Shown here piece by piece: positions 1 through 12,458 of a stretch of 36,840 nt of DNA (position 1 is its first letter; the number at the start of each line of letters is the position of its first letter). The notes under the pieces are model-generated. The model was not told the DNA's origin. It saw only the letters and a program-made list of their open reading frames with translations, and ran no database searches. The DNA lies in the NCBI GenBank assembly GCA_015501055.1, contig JADNYV010000342.1, positions 1 to 36,840 on the forward strand. The letters run 5' to 3'. This DNA is from Mucidula mucida. Taxonomy: Eukaryota > Basidiomycota > Agaricomycetes > Agaricales > Physalacriaceae. The position numbers and the translations under genes were made by a program.

Positions 1-66
1 TATTGTACGCATGTTGTCGATGTAACGGAAAAAAATGGTTGTCCAGCAAGGGGATTACACTTCGTG

Positions 67-1111
67 CTAAGTTTCAAAAACGACTATCCAGCGACAAGTC
101 AGACCTGCATTCAGCAGCGCCGCTTCCCAAATCAACAGAAATCGATGCTCGCGCCACATTTGCATCCCAAACCTGTTAATGAATTCCGATCGGGTAGCGC
201 GCTCCTCTGTGAGCTCGAATTCGGCGGTCGTAATAAGCAGTGCTGCATATTGACGAGAGACGTTCTCGACCAGTCTTGATCCGTGCGTCGTCGATCTTGA
301 GAACATCGAGAAGGGACGTCAACAGCGGGGTTGGAGTGCCGGCGCGGCGCAGGAAGGGCACAGCAGACAAAATGAATTCGCGGCTCATCCAGGGGACGTT
401 CGATGCGAGAGTCGTGAATTCGAGAACGGTCGATCCAGTGCGGTTATTGAGATGGCTTTTGATGGCAGCGTGGATTTGCGAATGGGGAATTGTGTTTAGG
501 TGTAAAGGATTCTGGGAGAGCAACGGGACATCTTGAGGCGCATATATGAAGGATGGACGACGAGGAAGAGCCAGAGAACGTCTCACCTGGAAAGAATTTC
601 TGTATGGGACTCTGTATTAATATACAATACTTAAGCTGGCTACACATGTCCTCACCTTGTGATAGAAGAAATGCACTTTAAAGAGCCAGCATATGACTTT
701 GCGGCGCCATGGCTCGACGTCGAGGACGATGTTCCAGCCGTATACACGCAGGCGGTCCTGAAAGAGATCCGCGAGATCATCGACGGCGCAAGTTCGTAGT
801 TCGATATCTCCAGAACAGATCTTGTCGAGCAATGGCGTGAGCGGAAGGATGATGGTTTGCTTGCGCATCGTGATGGTATGCGGAACGAGTGCCATGCCGC
901 GCGCGTTCCTAGTCGGAATGACCACGGTAGAGAGAGCTTGGAGATACTTTTGCGAGTTGGAAAGGTTCACTAGGGATTTTCTGCGGAATGCATGATAGAG
1001 CAGCAAGAGGACAAAGGCGACGATAGGGTAAGAAGGGATCTTGGGTAATGCTCGGAGAAGATACAGAGATTCGTCTAATGCGCTGAGATAATTGAAGTCG
1101 AGACTGAGCAT
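67..1111 (-). CDS. Hypothetical membrane protein, three exons
   Basis: I do not recognise the family. Proposed exons on the minus strand are 1111-656, 586-369 and 295-67, which join to 903 nt (300 residues). The first intron (655-587) has a clear GTGAGG donor and TTTCCAG acceptor. The second (368-296, donor GTCTGC, acceptor CTCAAG) is weaker and was chosen because it moves the reading frame onto the long open 3' stretch ending at the TAG at 67-69. Around residues 25-45 there is one strongly hydrophobic segment (IVAFVLLLLYHAF) followed by basic residues, as in a single-pass signal anchor; the rest looks soluble. The start codon lies only 48 bp beyond the HIS1 stop, in the same direction. Confidence is fair that it is a gene, low for the 3' splice pattern. 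Confidence 0.55.
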
Positions 1112-1159
1112 GATGGTGATGGTTGATGATAAGGACGCGTCGATCTATACTTGGGTATC

Positions 1160-2347
1160 TTAGACTCTACAATTGTCTAGATTAAATATCAACACATCTT
1201 CAGCGCCGATATTAACAAGCTCGTCCATGACCTGCGCAATCTTCTTCTTTTCTACCATCACGCTCACCGCAACCCAGCCGTTCTCTTCGAGCGGGCTGAC
1301 AGTCGGTGCGCGACGTCCCGGGGTGACGACAGTCGCTTGCGGAAGCTTCTCCCGGAGGATATTGTACTGACATACCACAAACTTGCTGGCGGCCACGACG
1401 CCAGCAATCCGGGATGTTATGAGGTTAATGAGAGGCTCGAGGGCGGGGTGTTTGGTGACGGATGACTTGATCAAGACCGCCTCGGTTTCGAGGAGCGTGG
1501 CGATGGCGTGCAGACCCGCTGCGCGCATCGTGTCTCCGGATTCCACAAGGTCGACTATGAGGGCCATGTCAGCAGAAGGCATAGTAGAAATTTCTCTCCA
1601 AAAAAACGCACCGATCCCATCCGCCAGCCCCAACGCACACGCCGCCTCGACGCTCCCCCCGACATACTCTATCTTCGTCCTCGCGTCTCCTTGCAATTGC
1701 AGCTCCTCGTCAAACTTGGAAAAGTACTGCCCGGACAACACTTCGAAGCTCGTGACGACGCGCTTTCCCGCTAGGTCTTTGACGTCTCGTATCGGCCCCG
1801 CTTCGGGGACCTGGACCTGCAGCGCGCACTTGCCAAAGCCCAATCGGAGGACCTCTGTCACGAGATGCTCCATCTGAGCTTCTAGGATAACATCGTGGCC
1901 CGTTATTCCGAGGTCGACGTTTCCCTTTCCGACGAACGAGGGTATGTCCCCGGCCGGTAGGAACACCCTAATGAATCTAAGCCATCGGGCAACGCGATAT
2001 CGTGAGAGGGAGAGGACTGACAAGGCAATGGGGTGGTTGTGCACGAGGCAGACATCCAATCTGTTGTTTCTCCGAAACTGTATGTCCGCTCCTTTCAAGG
2101 TGGGCAAGAAGGGTTATTATGAGGACATCGACGATGGAGGAAACGAACCCGCTAATATAGACAGGCACTTTTCATACAGTCTTCCTATGGCGCGTAGATT
2201 AAAACAATTACAGTATATCGTGCATTGGAACGTACCCTTCTTGGGGATGGCGAATAACAAACGTCCGTCTAGGCTGTCTGGGTCTGCAAGTATGAGTCAT
2301 GCAATGTCCCGCGTAGTCGATGAGACATCCAGCATACTGAGACTCAT
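1160..2347 (-). CDS. HIS1: ATP phosphoribosyltransferase, HIS1
   Basis: Catalyses the first committed step of histidine synthesis, joining ATP and PRPP to give phosphoribosyl-ATP; cytosolic. Six exons: 2347-2338, 2283-2236, 2184-2149, 2091-2022, 1967-1612 and 1554-1160, 915 nt in total (304 residues, close to the yeast enzyme). Joined exons restore family motifs: LLFAIPKKGRLYEKCL near the N terminus, the substrate-binding stretch GNVDLGITGHDV, and ADGIVDLVESGDTMRAAGL, the PRPP-loop region. The C-terminal ACT-like regulatory domain, which in this family senses histidine, is seen as NGWVAVSVMVEKKKI up to the end. All introns are GT-AG (52-57 nt). The first exon carries only 10 coding nt (ATG AGT CTC A); this start was chosen because the reading frame upstream of exon 2 has no ATG before a TGA. 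Very secure identification. Confidence 0.95.
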
Positions 2348-2632
2348 CTCCCGGCGTCTAGGGTATAGCTCAAAGGATAGAACTAACAAAAAATTTGGCG
2401 ATCCGAGTCAAGATCCAAAGTATGATTGTGGCGGTGCGATCGCGCGTCAGGGACATTTCCCACGTTGTGATCCTCTGAAATGAGAAACCATACAAAGGTG
2501 GCCCGACGACAAACGACACAGCAGTGAGATTTTTCTATCATAACACCAACACACTCTCCTCGAATAAAGAAAAAAAGGTCTACATAAAAATACTTAAGCT
2601 CTACAAAAGTAAATAACCTCTTCCGTGCTCGT

Positions 2633-3810
2633 CTACAACTCTACAGTACGGTGCACCCTAATCTCCGGCCCCCGCGAGCCAAAGTAGCGCTCACTAATAA
2701 ACGACCACTCAATATGGCCATCAACCCACAGAGCCATGCCATCAATAAAGTGCATCAGCGGCTTCTTAATCGCGTCCGGGAACTCTGGCAGCGTCGCCTG
2801 GAGCTCAAAGAACGCCGCCATCGCCTGGCGGAAGCGCTCCCCTACATAATCGATCGCACTCTGCTCGTCCAAGCTCAGCTCTTTCATCACCACCACAACG
2901 AGGTTGTGGTACGGGTCCACGGAGCGGCGCTCGACGAAGAAGGAATACACGTCCTAATAATAATATCGCTGCGTCAATAAAAAGTGGAACGGCCCATCGG
3001 GAGAGAGAAAAGGCTTATTACATTGGTGTAAATGATCACGTCGATGGCGCTGTCTATGATCTTGCCAACCTGAGGGTGGTTGTAAATCTCGTCCGGCAAG
3101 TCGTCATGGACGAGGATGTAGTCAAAGGCTACGCGCGCGGCGACGCCCGTGCGGCGTAAAGCCAGGTATTCATCGATGGAAAGGATGGACTTGTTATCGC
3201 GGTCGACCGCCTGCGCATGGACGCTGTCCAGATATTTCTCGTAGTGGCGGATGAAGCGCTCCGAAGTGGAACGCGTCATCTGAGCGTCGGTTTGCACTCG
3301 GTTCCAAAAGCTATTATTAATGCTATATGAGATTGAAAGTATCACTGGTGCGGGAGACCACTCACTCTCTGATCATCTTGCCTAGAACGCCTTCATTCTC
3401 AGCCGGCGAATGAGAGTTTCTAAGCGATGCAAGTCACTCAGCAAAAAAAAAAACACTTGACGAAGAATGAAGGAGACGACCCACTTGAAAGCGTAGATGA
3501 TCTCGTCGCATTGCTTGCGGACGGTGACGCTGTCCTTGTCGTCCGTGTGCTCGTCGATGATAAAGAATATGAACAAGTTGTCGATAGCGAGTCGCAGCGC
3601 CGGTCCGTCCAGCTTTGGATAGGTCATCGTTGCAAATTCAGCAAACTTGCCTTTGAAGAACGCGGATAGCGCGTGTTGGCTGAAGGGTGAATAACTGTGC
3701 ACCCAAGTCTGAGCCTCGTTGATGAGTTCGGGCGTGGCGTTGGGGTTGGTGTAGGTCCTGATGGGCCAGTAGCCAGAAAAGTCGGGGAGTAGGACAGAGG
3801 ACGAGGACAT
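2633..3810 (-). CDS. Sesquiterpene synthase (class I terpene cyclase)
   Basis: Four exons: 3810-3485, 3419-3366, 3310-3022 and 2953-2633, 990 nt, 329 residues, the usual length for basidiomycete sesquiterpene synthases. It should ionise and cyclise farnesyl diphosphate using Mg2+. The aspartate-rich motif is DEHTD at residues 86-90 (a D(D/E)xxD variant). The second metal site NDVYSFFVE (residues 223-231, N/S/E ligands) is formed across the last splice junction. Upstream of it is the pyrophosphate-sensor region LALRRTGVAARVAFDY, and RY lies at 312-313. Introns are 65, 55 and 68 nt with GT-AG ends. The start ATG at 3810 precedes SSSVLLPDFSGYWP, a typical N terminus. No P450 or other tailoring enzyme lies next to it, so this looks like a lone cyclase. 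The product cannot be predicted. Remains of a close relative lie at about 23.1-23.5 kb. Confidence 0.93.
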
Positions 3811-4623
3811 GTTGGTGGTGAGAACGCTGTTAACTTCCGTATGTCGATGGTCTTCGAACTGGGAGCATTTTATAGCTCTTTGCATGGCCCAGGAAACGAA
3901 GAACCCCATTTAGATAGCCTTGCTTGTCCGATGTGCGACGCCAGAGAAACCCACAGAGCGACGGCCCTCTGCATATAGCAGGTGCAATATCTAGTCATAG
4001 AAATCAGCGAAGGCTCATGCAGATATCTCCAAGCGTCATTGGGTTACACGGCTCTCGTGAGATGCCGTATTTTCATTTTTGCAGCCCTTGCGAAGCTACG
4101 TATGCAACGATCTATCAGGAAGTCTTGCAACATTGCAGAGATGGTAACGGGAAGACCTAGGAAATTCTACATATATTGTGAGTGTTCAGGTCATCATTGT
4201 GCGGCGGTCATACCTGGTAGTGGGCAACAAGGGCCGCAGAAGAATCACGACTGCTCCAGTCTCCCAAATCGTGGGCCCTACAACAATGCAAGAAATACCG
4301 TCAATCAACGGCTAATGAGGTTTGTATGCGAGAGCGAAATTCGAGTGTTTGGAAAGCCGTTGGCTGCTTATTGGCGGGCTGTGGCGGGCTTAGTACCCCC
4401 GTTCCATCCACAAGGAGAAAGCGACGAGTCATGAATGTTTTAGAGGATGAAGAATGATGTACATGTACGCTCTATTGTCCGGGATAACGAAGTTACGCGT
4501 TTCGTGACCGATTGGGGTGGACGAGGGAATACACCGTTGTCTAGGTTTTGTGAGTATAAAGACGGGGTAGGGAGAGATTTCGCGAGAACGAACACATCTG
4601 AACGTCTGATGTACATGCATACT
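3811..4623. other. Intergenic, terpene synthase upstream region
   Basis: This 813-bp stretch separates the 5' end of the terpene synthase from the 3' end of TRS23. A 150-codon open frame on the plus strand (3982-4434) has no recognisable motif, and I see no convincing splice-linked continuation. It probably holds the terpene synthase promoter and the TRS23 3' UTR. I see no clear TATA box. Confidence 0.4.
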
Positions 4624-5186
4624 TTAACTCTGGCCACTCCCTATCAGTGCTGCGATCCTGACATCAAAGACCTCGCTACGAATTGGCATCTCTGGAGTAT
4701 GAAAGGGATTCTTCATCACCGCGTCAGAGTAAGTTTCGTAAACCTTTTGCAGTGTCGCCTCCGCACTGGACTCGGCTAAGGAAGTAAGAAGCACGAATTT
4801 AGTCCCTGAGAGATTGTAAGAAAACAGGCGGCGGCAGTCGGTTGGGGCAGACCTGTGGCCGTAAGGAGAATGGTCATCTTGAACGATTCGCCTTCGATGA
4901 CCTGGGCGCCAGAGCTGGACCCCATGGGCGATAAGCGGCTAGTAATGGCATGAATTCCGTGGAGGGTTCCGGCAAGAACGAGATATTCGTTGGACGTCAG
5001 TTGCGCCAGGCCATCTGTTACACAAGTTGAGTATTTACCACCAGGGTCCACGGCGCGCGCTCACCTGCGAAGTTGCGATGATAGACAAGTCCACCAGCCT
5101 TATTGATAACCTAGAGAACAGTCAGAATTCGCTTGACATCGTGGCCGACGACGGCAGCTACGAACCCAGAGACCGAAGATCGCCAT
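4624..5186 (-). CDS. TRS23: TRAPP complex subunit Trs23 (TRAPPC4)
   Basis: Core sybindin-like longin-fold subunit of the TRAPP tethering complexes, which act as guanine-nucleotide exchange factors for the Rab Ypt1 in ER-Golgi transport and autophagy. Exons 5186-5166, 5110-5065, 5014-4853 and 4805-4624 join to 411 nt, 136 residues, the size of human TRAPPC4. Family landmarks after splicing are the N-terminal WVINKAGGLVYHR strand, LTSNEYLVLAGTLHGIHAI, the GAQVIEGESFKMTILLTATG region followed by TKFVLL, and the terminal EVFDVRIAAL. Introns are 47-55 nt, all GT-AG. The first exon is only 21 nt (MAIFGLW). Its ATG lies 53 bp from the ATG of the divergent glutaminyl cyclase gene, so the two must share a promoter. 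Confidence 0.93.
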
Positions 5187-5239
5187 GACGGTCAAGTGCC
5201 AAGCGCATTTGCCGGCAGCTTGCCTCTCACCGTCACGGT
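5187..5239. promoter_or_regulatory. 53-bp divergent promoter TRS23 / glutaminyl cyclase
   Basis: Only 53 bp separate the two opposed start codons. Either the 5' UTRs are very short or each transcript starts inside its neighbour, so the transcripts overlap. I see no TATA box in this interval. The promoter role is inferred from gene layout only. Confidence 0.5.
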
Positions 5240-6635
<1,396 letters not shown>

Positions 6636-8015
6636 ACGCTCACCAAGTTGTCGACTAGTAGACATCATAGCAGTGATTACCACATTGTATTGTATTATCG
6701 TTATCTGAATGTGGGACACTATAGTTGGCTTCAGGGTGTTTTCGGTGCAAGTCAAGGCCCGTATATCAGAGCCAAAAAATTGGCCACGGTCCACGCTCGT
6801 TATGCAGCCGATGATGCTCGCTGTAATCTATGCCCATTGGGAGAAGGATTTCTGGGCGTACGAGCTTTTTCTCACCGCAGACTGATTGAGCGCCTTTGAC
6901 AGACTGTATGTAGCCCCATGCGAGAGCGCGTTCAACTTCCCAAGTACGTTATTATATCCAAGACCTCGCCGGGAACCGATGCTACAGATTTTAAATATCG
7001 ATAACGGAGCTTAGGATTATGTCCCCGAGCGGCGATGTCAAGCGTCTTCGGTGCCTAGGACAGCGCCCGACGTGATCTGATGGTAGTCAAGTCGCGTTAC
7101 TACCCATTTTGGGGACGTTTAATTGCGCCACATTGGAGGAACTCCACCCAGACCTCGTTAGATAGCCGATATGAGAATGTGAGGGGATATTAGGCCAACT
7201 TTGTTATTGAGAAAGATGGCGCACGCAACAGAGAAATAACGCAGTATGATTACCTTGGGCTTTCGAACTGAATTGAAGGGATAATCGGGCAAAATAGTAA
7301 GCGATCCTGTTGTACATGTCGTATTGCCGCGTTCGAGTGTCCGTTGTATTTGTGATGGGAACATTCGCTCTCGGTGGGGGGTCGCCACGATTTTCCATCA
7401 CTGTGACTGTGGAATTTAGAGGACTCTGGCGCGCCGACGGAGTACCCGCAAATTGGAAGCGATGGAGGTTTAGTATGTCTCTCTGGTAGTAGTAGTATGA
7501 CCTCTAGTCCCCTCAAAGTCTATATACTTGCCTGCGCCACACGCAAGACGGTTGATATGTCGCCGTTTTGTCTAGGATGCAAAGAATGGCCCGAGATTTT
7601 GTATGGCTTCTTCTCGATGCATATAGGGACAGATTAAATCAGAACAAGTGGGACAGAGCCAATGGCATTCTCACGAGTCAAGATGTTGACGTCTCAGTCT
7701 GGACAAAAAAAAAACATCGGTGGTATATCACAATTTGAGATCCGTCTACGCGCCAGCGCCCAAACGAGAGGAATGGTCAGATTGACGGGAGCATTTATGT
7801 GTATAAACACGGAAGTCTTCCGTTTACCAAAACTGTACATACGTGGAAGTTTGAAGATAGTAAGTAGTACTGATGCGAGAAGTCCTTCGAGTCAAGAGCA
7901 GTGTCCCGTAAACAGCCTGGCAAGTCCACTAAATGCGGGGACGATAAGTGCGGAAGTTGACTGGAAACACAGTGACTGATCCGACAAGCCCTCTACGTCC
8001 TTCACGATGTCGACA
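6636..8015. other. Intergenic, no supportable gene
   Basis: About 1.4 kb between the glutaminyl cyclase stop and the F-box gene 3' end. Open frames here (the longest about 105 codons, plus strand 7662-7979) show no recognisable motif or consistent splice pattern. I see only A-runs such as the one near 7706 and nothing resembling a tRNA, a repeat array or a transposon end. Confidence 0.4.
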
Positions 8016-9524
8016 TCAAGCATTCTCTACGCATACCGCCGTTGAAATGTGCAGACCGCCCGCTGTTTCAACGTGTATCATGTTGCGCTCGATACACCAC
8101 CTCAGATTTTGCAGCGCTTCTTCACGGACCCCAATGATAGCCGGCACTCCATCCTCTCCCTGATCCTCCACCTCCACCTCGCATATAACAGACTTCACAT
8201 CAATATGAACATCTGGTGGGCCGCTCTCAAACCTCGCGAGCTGCGCATCCCACTCCCTCCACAAAGTGTCGTTGACAAAGTAAATGACCTCGTCATCATC
8301 CACGGAAATGTTTATTTTGATCGTCCAGGTGAGTGGAATTGAGAAAAGCAAGACGTAAGCCATCGTAGAAGGCGGGTGGGCGCGGGATCGTCGGTGGAGT
8401 CGGAAAAGTAATCATCAGTGTTGTCGTCGCCGCTGATTAAGTCGAATTGGAGTAATTTTAAGCGGATACCTGGAGAGGACGAAGCGGACTGAAATTGCGG
8501 CGGCGAAATAGATCTGCTGGGCAGACCCCACATTCGAGGCACCTCAACATTGGCGTGCCGTACCCAGTGCGTCGCTGATGGGGTCCATGATTTGGTCTTC
8601 CTCTTCCTCATTTTCTTCCATGTCGTGAGTATCACGACGAACACGAAATTTGCATACCCTACATGGTTTAGGTCGCGTGAGAACCAACTCCTCCATGTCG
8701 CCTGGGATTTGGAACACCTTGTACAGGAAGTTCTCCAACCCATGATTGATACAATGAATATGGAGACGTTTGATGTTTCGAAGAGAGAAAGGAGTTGCAT
8801 GAGTAATGACATGCTCCATGAATTCTCCACTGTTGTAAAGCTTCACGAGACGCAGCTCCGAAATTTCTGAACCTTCTTTGATTGCGCCACCCGACGGCGC
8901 GTCAAAGCTCTCCTGGATGCCTACCTCGTCCTTCAGTACAACTGTCTTGAGACTGGGCATATTCCCGAAAAATCCCTCCATTTCAGCCATAGTTGTGAAG
9001 AACTCCTGGCACAGCGTAAGGGTATCAATGCGTGCTGTGCAGATCATCCCAGGCACGAGAAGATTGCCCCAAGCATCCCCTCTGAGGGATAAGGAACGCA
9101 CGTCTGTAGCGATGGGGACAATCTTTGTCGTAGGGGATTGATTTACGTCATCGAGCAGGCAAAACTGCTCGAGATGCAGTTCCCGCACAAGGCTTGGAGC
9201 ATCTGGGGCCGTTGTTTCGCAGAAAGCCATGTAATCGTAGCAGTCAAGGTCGTTTGTCAATATCAAGAGACCCAGTCTGTACGACCGAGTAAGGGCTGCA
9301 AACAGCCGGGATGCCAGCGCCAAACGTCCGAGGGATTGAGCGTCGATATGGATGAGATTCCGAATAACGAGGTTCAACAGCTCGAGTGAAAGTCCTGGAT
9401 CAGCACTTGAGGATTTCGCTAAAGCGAGCGGTTTCATTAATGTGCCCTTAGATGATGCACTAGCGGCAACGCCTTGTTTTGTGTCCTCCGTCTGGATATT
9501 CGCGTCACTGCTGGTATGTGACAT
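8016..9524 (-). CDS. F-box-like protein
   Basis: The first exon runs from 9524 to about 8564 (320 codons) and the last open block is 8363-8016. The N-terminal 35 residues are Ser/Thr/Lys-rich and low in complexity. From about residue 40 there is an F-box-like helix pattern (LSLELLNLVIRNL, then SLGRLALASRLFAAL), followed by leucine-rich stretches (SLVRELHLEQFCLL, VRSLSLRGDAWGNLL, SLKTVVL, KRLHIHCI) as in fungal F-box/LRR substrate adaptors of SCF ubiquitin ligases. The last block, rich in acidic residues (INISVDDDEVIYFVNDTLW), follows one or two introns. A donor GTACGG at 8563 is likely, but I could not fix the exon path between 8563 and about 8363. The substrate is unknown. Confidence 0.7.
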
Positions 9525-10273
9525 AATAGGTTTTGCTTTTGCTTTCTAAGATTAATCAGTGTATAGGTTGATTGTTAAGGGATATGCGCACCAATTATTC
9601 TTCGTTCCCAATAGAGATGCTGTGGTTTGGCTGTGGCGGTCAAAGACGAGAACATACCGGCTGCTTCGGACCGGTATCTAAACATACTCTCGCATCACAT
9701 GACCGAGACTCCTTGACGCGCTTCGCCTTACTGCGTTTGGATTCTAGTATTCGATATATTGACAGCACTGTAGACTTCAGTGTGATAGTGGATGTATTGA
9801 CACAGACAAATCATCCGTTGACTGTATACCAAAATAGCGCGAAAGAGCTAACAGTAAGTGTGGCGGTTGATTGAAGAGGATGACGCGAGAGGAACGTTTC
9901 GGCCTCATTGAATGACTTCGTAGCACGAGTACTATCTCCATCACTAAACAGCGAGGGCGAAACTGGCCTCCCCTGTGACTGACTTGTAACCCCAAAACAA
10001 TTAAGTACAAGTGAATGATTAGGACTTTAAGCTGGCTCATACCCGCAGTACCGAACACGTATACTAGAAAGCATCACCCAAAAATACCAAATCATAGGCG
10101 TAGATACGAGGTAATTGGGTCCTAGCGTAATCAGAAGATGGATGATCTATTGAACAAAATGCGAGCATTTACATAGCACGAAAGCGATAAAAGCAAAAAA
10201 GCTAGATAGTCCATTGAATCTGGAATTCAGAGACCACACAAACGACGAGCAATCAACTCCCCTGTCGAAATCT
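9525..10273. other. Intergenic, no supportable gene
   Basis: About 750 bp between the divergent side of the F-box gene and the 3' end of the copy A histone-fold gene. Small open frames only, none recognisable. Confidence 0.4.
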
Positions 10274-11077
10274 TCATGCCTCAGACGACATCTGGACATC
10301 CGAGTCTCGAGGTGAGGATGCAGACGTGGCAGGCGCCTTTCCTTTACGATTGTACATTTTAAGATGTGCGTCCCACTGTTGCGCGGCATCCTCATTCTCC
10401 TCTTGAGTTGCCGGCCGAGGCGGTTTTATGCGAATAGAAGGCAAGGGCGCAGACACAGAGGCTCCGACGGATCCCTGCCGACTAGAACTCGCCGGTTGCG
10501 CCTTCGCTTGTTCGCGGTATGCTAATAAACACAATGAGAAAAAAACAGAAACGGACGAGGCATTGTCCAAAAGCGCACCCTGCAGTTCAACCTGGATATT
10601 TTCTACCATATCGCCAAGACCCAGAGTTTCGAGTGCCTTGAGAACATCTGTCCCTGTGATGCTCTTGTGCTGCTTCGCCACCGCGATGTCGTGTGCCCTG
10701 TTCTTCGTCAGCATAACGGCTTCAATGCAAAGAAAGAAATAACTTGCGATCCAGCTGTCGTTCGAAATTAATGACAATTTAATGTGTAGACGCGCGGATA
10801 GCTCACCTAGTGTTGAGACAAAAGCCGTAGAGCCCTTTAACAGAGCAAGTACAGTGTCTCGTGATAATCTAGCCTTGGGAGGGAGCTGCGCACATCGTTA
10901 GCCAGCGTGCACTCGTCACCTCCGTGGTTATCAACATACCGCAGACCTCGCAATGCTCGTCACCAAGCTCTGCGGGAGCTCGAAGTTTTCAATGCCTTCA
11001 GTAACGAGCCCTTGTTGAGCAGAAGCAGAGACAGATCCAGCAACAGTCATCATCGCTTCCTGGCTCTTGCGTGGCAT
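10274..11077 (-). CDS. POLE3/Dpb4-type histone-fold protein, copy A
   Basis: Histone-fold protein of the DNA polymerase epsilon / chromatin-accessibility (CHRAC) type, which pairs with a second histone-fold subunit and binds DNA. Exons 11077-10940, 10885-10807, 10754-10748, 10697-10579 and 10521-10274 join to 591 nt, 196 residues. The histone fold covers roughly residues 28-120: GIENFELPQSLVTSIARSA, then LLKGSTAFVSTL, then AHDIAVAKQHKSITGTDVL. Exon 3 is only 7 nt (CTGGATC) and the following intron (10747-10698) begins GCAAGT rather than GT; without both, the frame does not close. The tail is short and Ser/Pro-rich and lacks the acidic run seen in copy B (21730-22756), to which it is about 60% identical over the fold by eye. 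It may be a diverged duplicate with an altered role. Confidence 0.88.
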
Positions 11078-11714
11078 ACGGTAAAGACAAACAGGCGCTG
11101 CAAATTTGATTGTGGACATCGGGAGCCATCACTGTCAACGGCATGGATGCCAAATTCAAGTCTTGTCATGAAGCAAAAGCGATTCCCGGATACAATGTTT
11201 ACACCCAACGCTCTGAGCGACACACTTCAGGTTAGTCCCCACATAGGGACGTACATTTGACTAGGGATACATGTAGGCGTACAATTAACATGATACAAAT
11301 AAATGAGAGCAGGAACGTTGCTGCCCACTGGCAACCGAAACACCAAAGTAAATGCCAACGACTGCGGGAGTAAACACATTTCAGTGCATGTAGTTCAGTG
11401 ACTAGTGCGCGTAAAGAACATCGCGCCGTTACTCCAGAGTCGAGCTTGAGCGAAAGGCTGAGAAATGTGTTAGCATAACGTTCAGAGACTAGACTGGGGA
11501 GATCAGAAGGAAGGCAACGGAAAGATCCACATGGTTTTATGCGCTCTCGGACAGCGAGTCTTTGACTCAACATCCGTAACTAGTTTCATCATAAGAGAGC
11601 CATGGAGGTGCTGCTTACCTGGTTGAGTATAGTGACACGAAGCAACCGAGAGACAGGCCTTGAAAAGGAATTAGGACGAAGGTCATTGAAAGAGAATAGA
11701 CGACAACTTACCAA
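11078..11714. other. Intergenic, no supportable gene
   Basis: About 640 bp between the copy A start codon and the APC15 stop. It likely contains the copy A promoter and the APC15 3' UTR. No motif or splice-consistent frame seen. Confidence 0.4.
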
Positions 11715-12263
11715 TTACATGTCAACATCCTCCGGGACATCAGCATCGAGGTCCTCCAACTCAGCGTCCATATCGTCTTCATCTTCGTCGTCGTCATCAT
11801 CATCATCCTCGTCGTCGTCTTCACCCTCATTGGTAGACTCGTCGGTATCGCCGGGCCCATCATCGCCATCATCGTCCTCGCCTGCCTGCACAACGTCAAA
11901 AAAGGTGCCACAGACCGCCAAGACAAACGTACATCAGCCTTCTCCTCCTTCTGAGTCAGACTGCGCCCGATGGGTACGAGATACGAAAAGCCTCGGTTGT
12001 GAATAGCGGTGTTCTGGGGAAGAAAAAAAGATATGATAAGAACCAGGAAAGGAACGGTCAAGGGAGAACTCAAGTACCTGTTCTTCCAGGTCGACCTCCT
12101 CCTCGCTCAAGTCGTCGAGCTCCTTCTGGAGATTTCGCGTAGCATTGAGGTGACCATAGCTAGTTCGCCGTTTGAGAGGCTGAGGAAGGACTCGCGGCGC
12201 AGGTGGAAGCAGATGAGGGAATCGCGCAGGTCGGGGCAAGAGAGTGGGTGTCGCTACGGACAT
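11715..12263 (-). CDS. APC15: Anaphase-promoting complex subunit 15 (Apc15/Mnd2 family)
   Basis: Small subunit of the APC/C ubiquitin ligase; family members help release or turn over the mitotic checkpoint complex. Exons 12263-12078, 12013-11933 and 11885-11715 join to 438 nt, 145 residues. Diagnostic features are the N-terminal LLPRPARFPHLLPPAPR segment, the helix NLQKELDDLSEEEVDLEEQ, and directly after the first splice NTAIHNRGFSYLVPIGRS, corresponding to the NLVPIG core of animal APC15. The C terminus is an extremely acidic tail of about 50 Asp/Glu-dominated residues, also a family trait. Introns are 64 and 47 nt, GT-AG. The acidic tail region reads as a serine-rich frame on the opposite strand, which is a shadow. 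The STT4 stop lies 195 bp upstream of its start, same direction. Confidence 0.88.
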
Positions 12264-12458
12264 GGCATCGGAACGCAGACCACGAACGTCGTGGTAGGTG
12301 AAAAAATAGCACTTCCAAACAAGTACAAGCTAAATAGTGGTCGGGCACGGCGTTGACAAACACCAATACATAACGCGTCGTGCAGACATGTTTAGTGTAA
12401 ATATTCCACATCGTGAATACGCATCCGAAAGATTATACATAAATAGCCCACTGCAACC

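Noticed and set aside
1383..1877. 164-codon plus-strand frame
   Set aside because: Antisense to the well-supported HIS1 coding exons; no motif of its own.
3982..4434. 150-codon plus-strand frame upstream of the terpene synthase
   Set aside because: No recognisable domain or coding-like pattern, no partner exons; likely chance.
11708..12073. Open frames opposite and offset to the APC15 acidic tail, including a serine-run frame on the plus strand (11602-12006)
   Set aside because: They are shadows of the GAC/GAT/GAA-rich acidic stretch; the spliced minus-strand frame gives clear Apc15 motifs.
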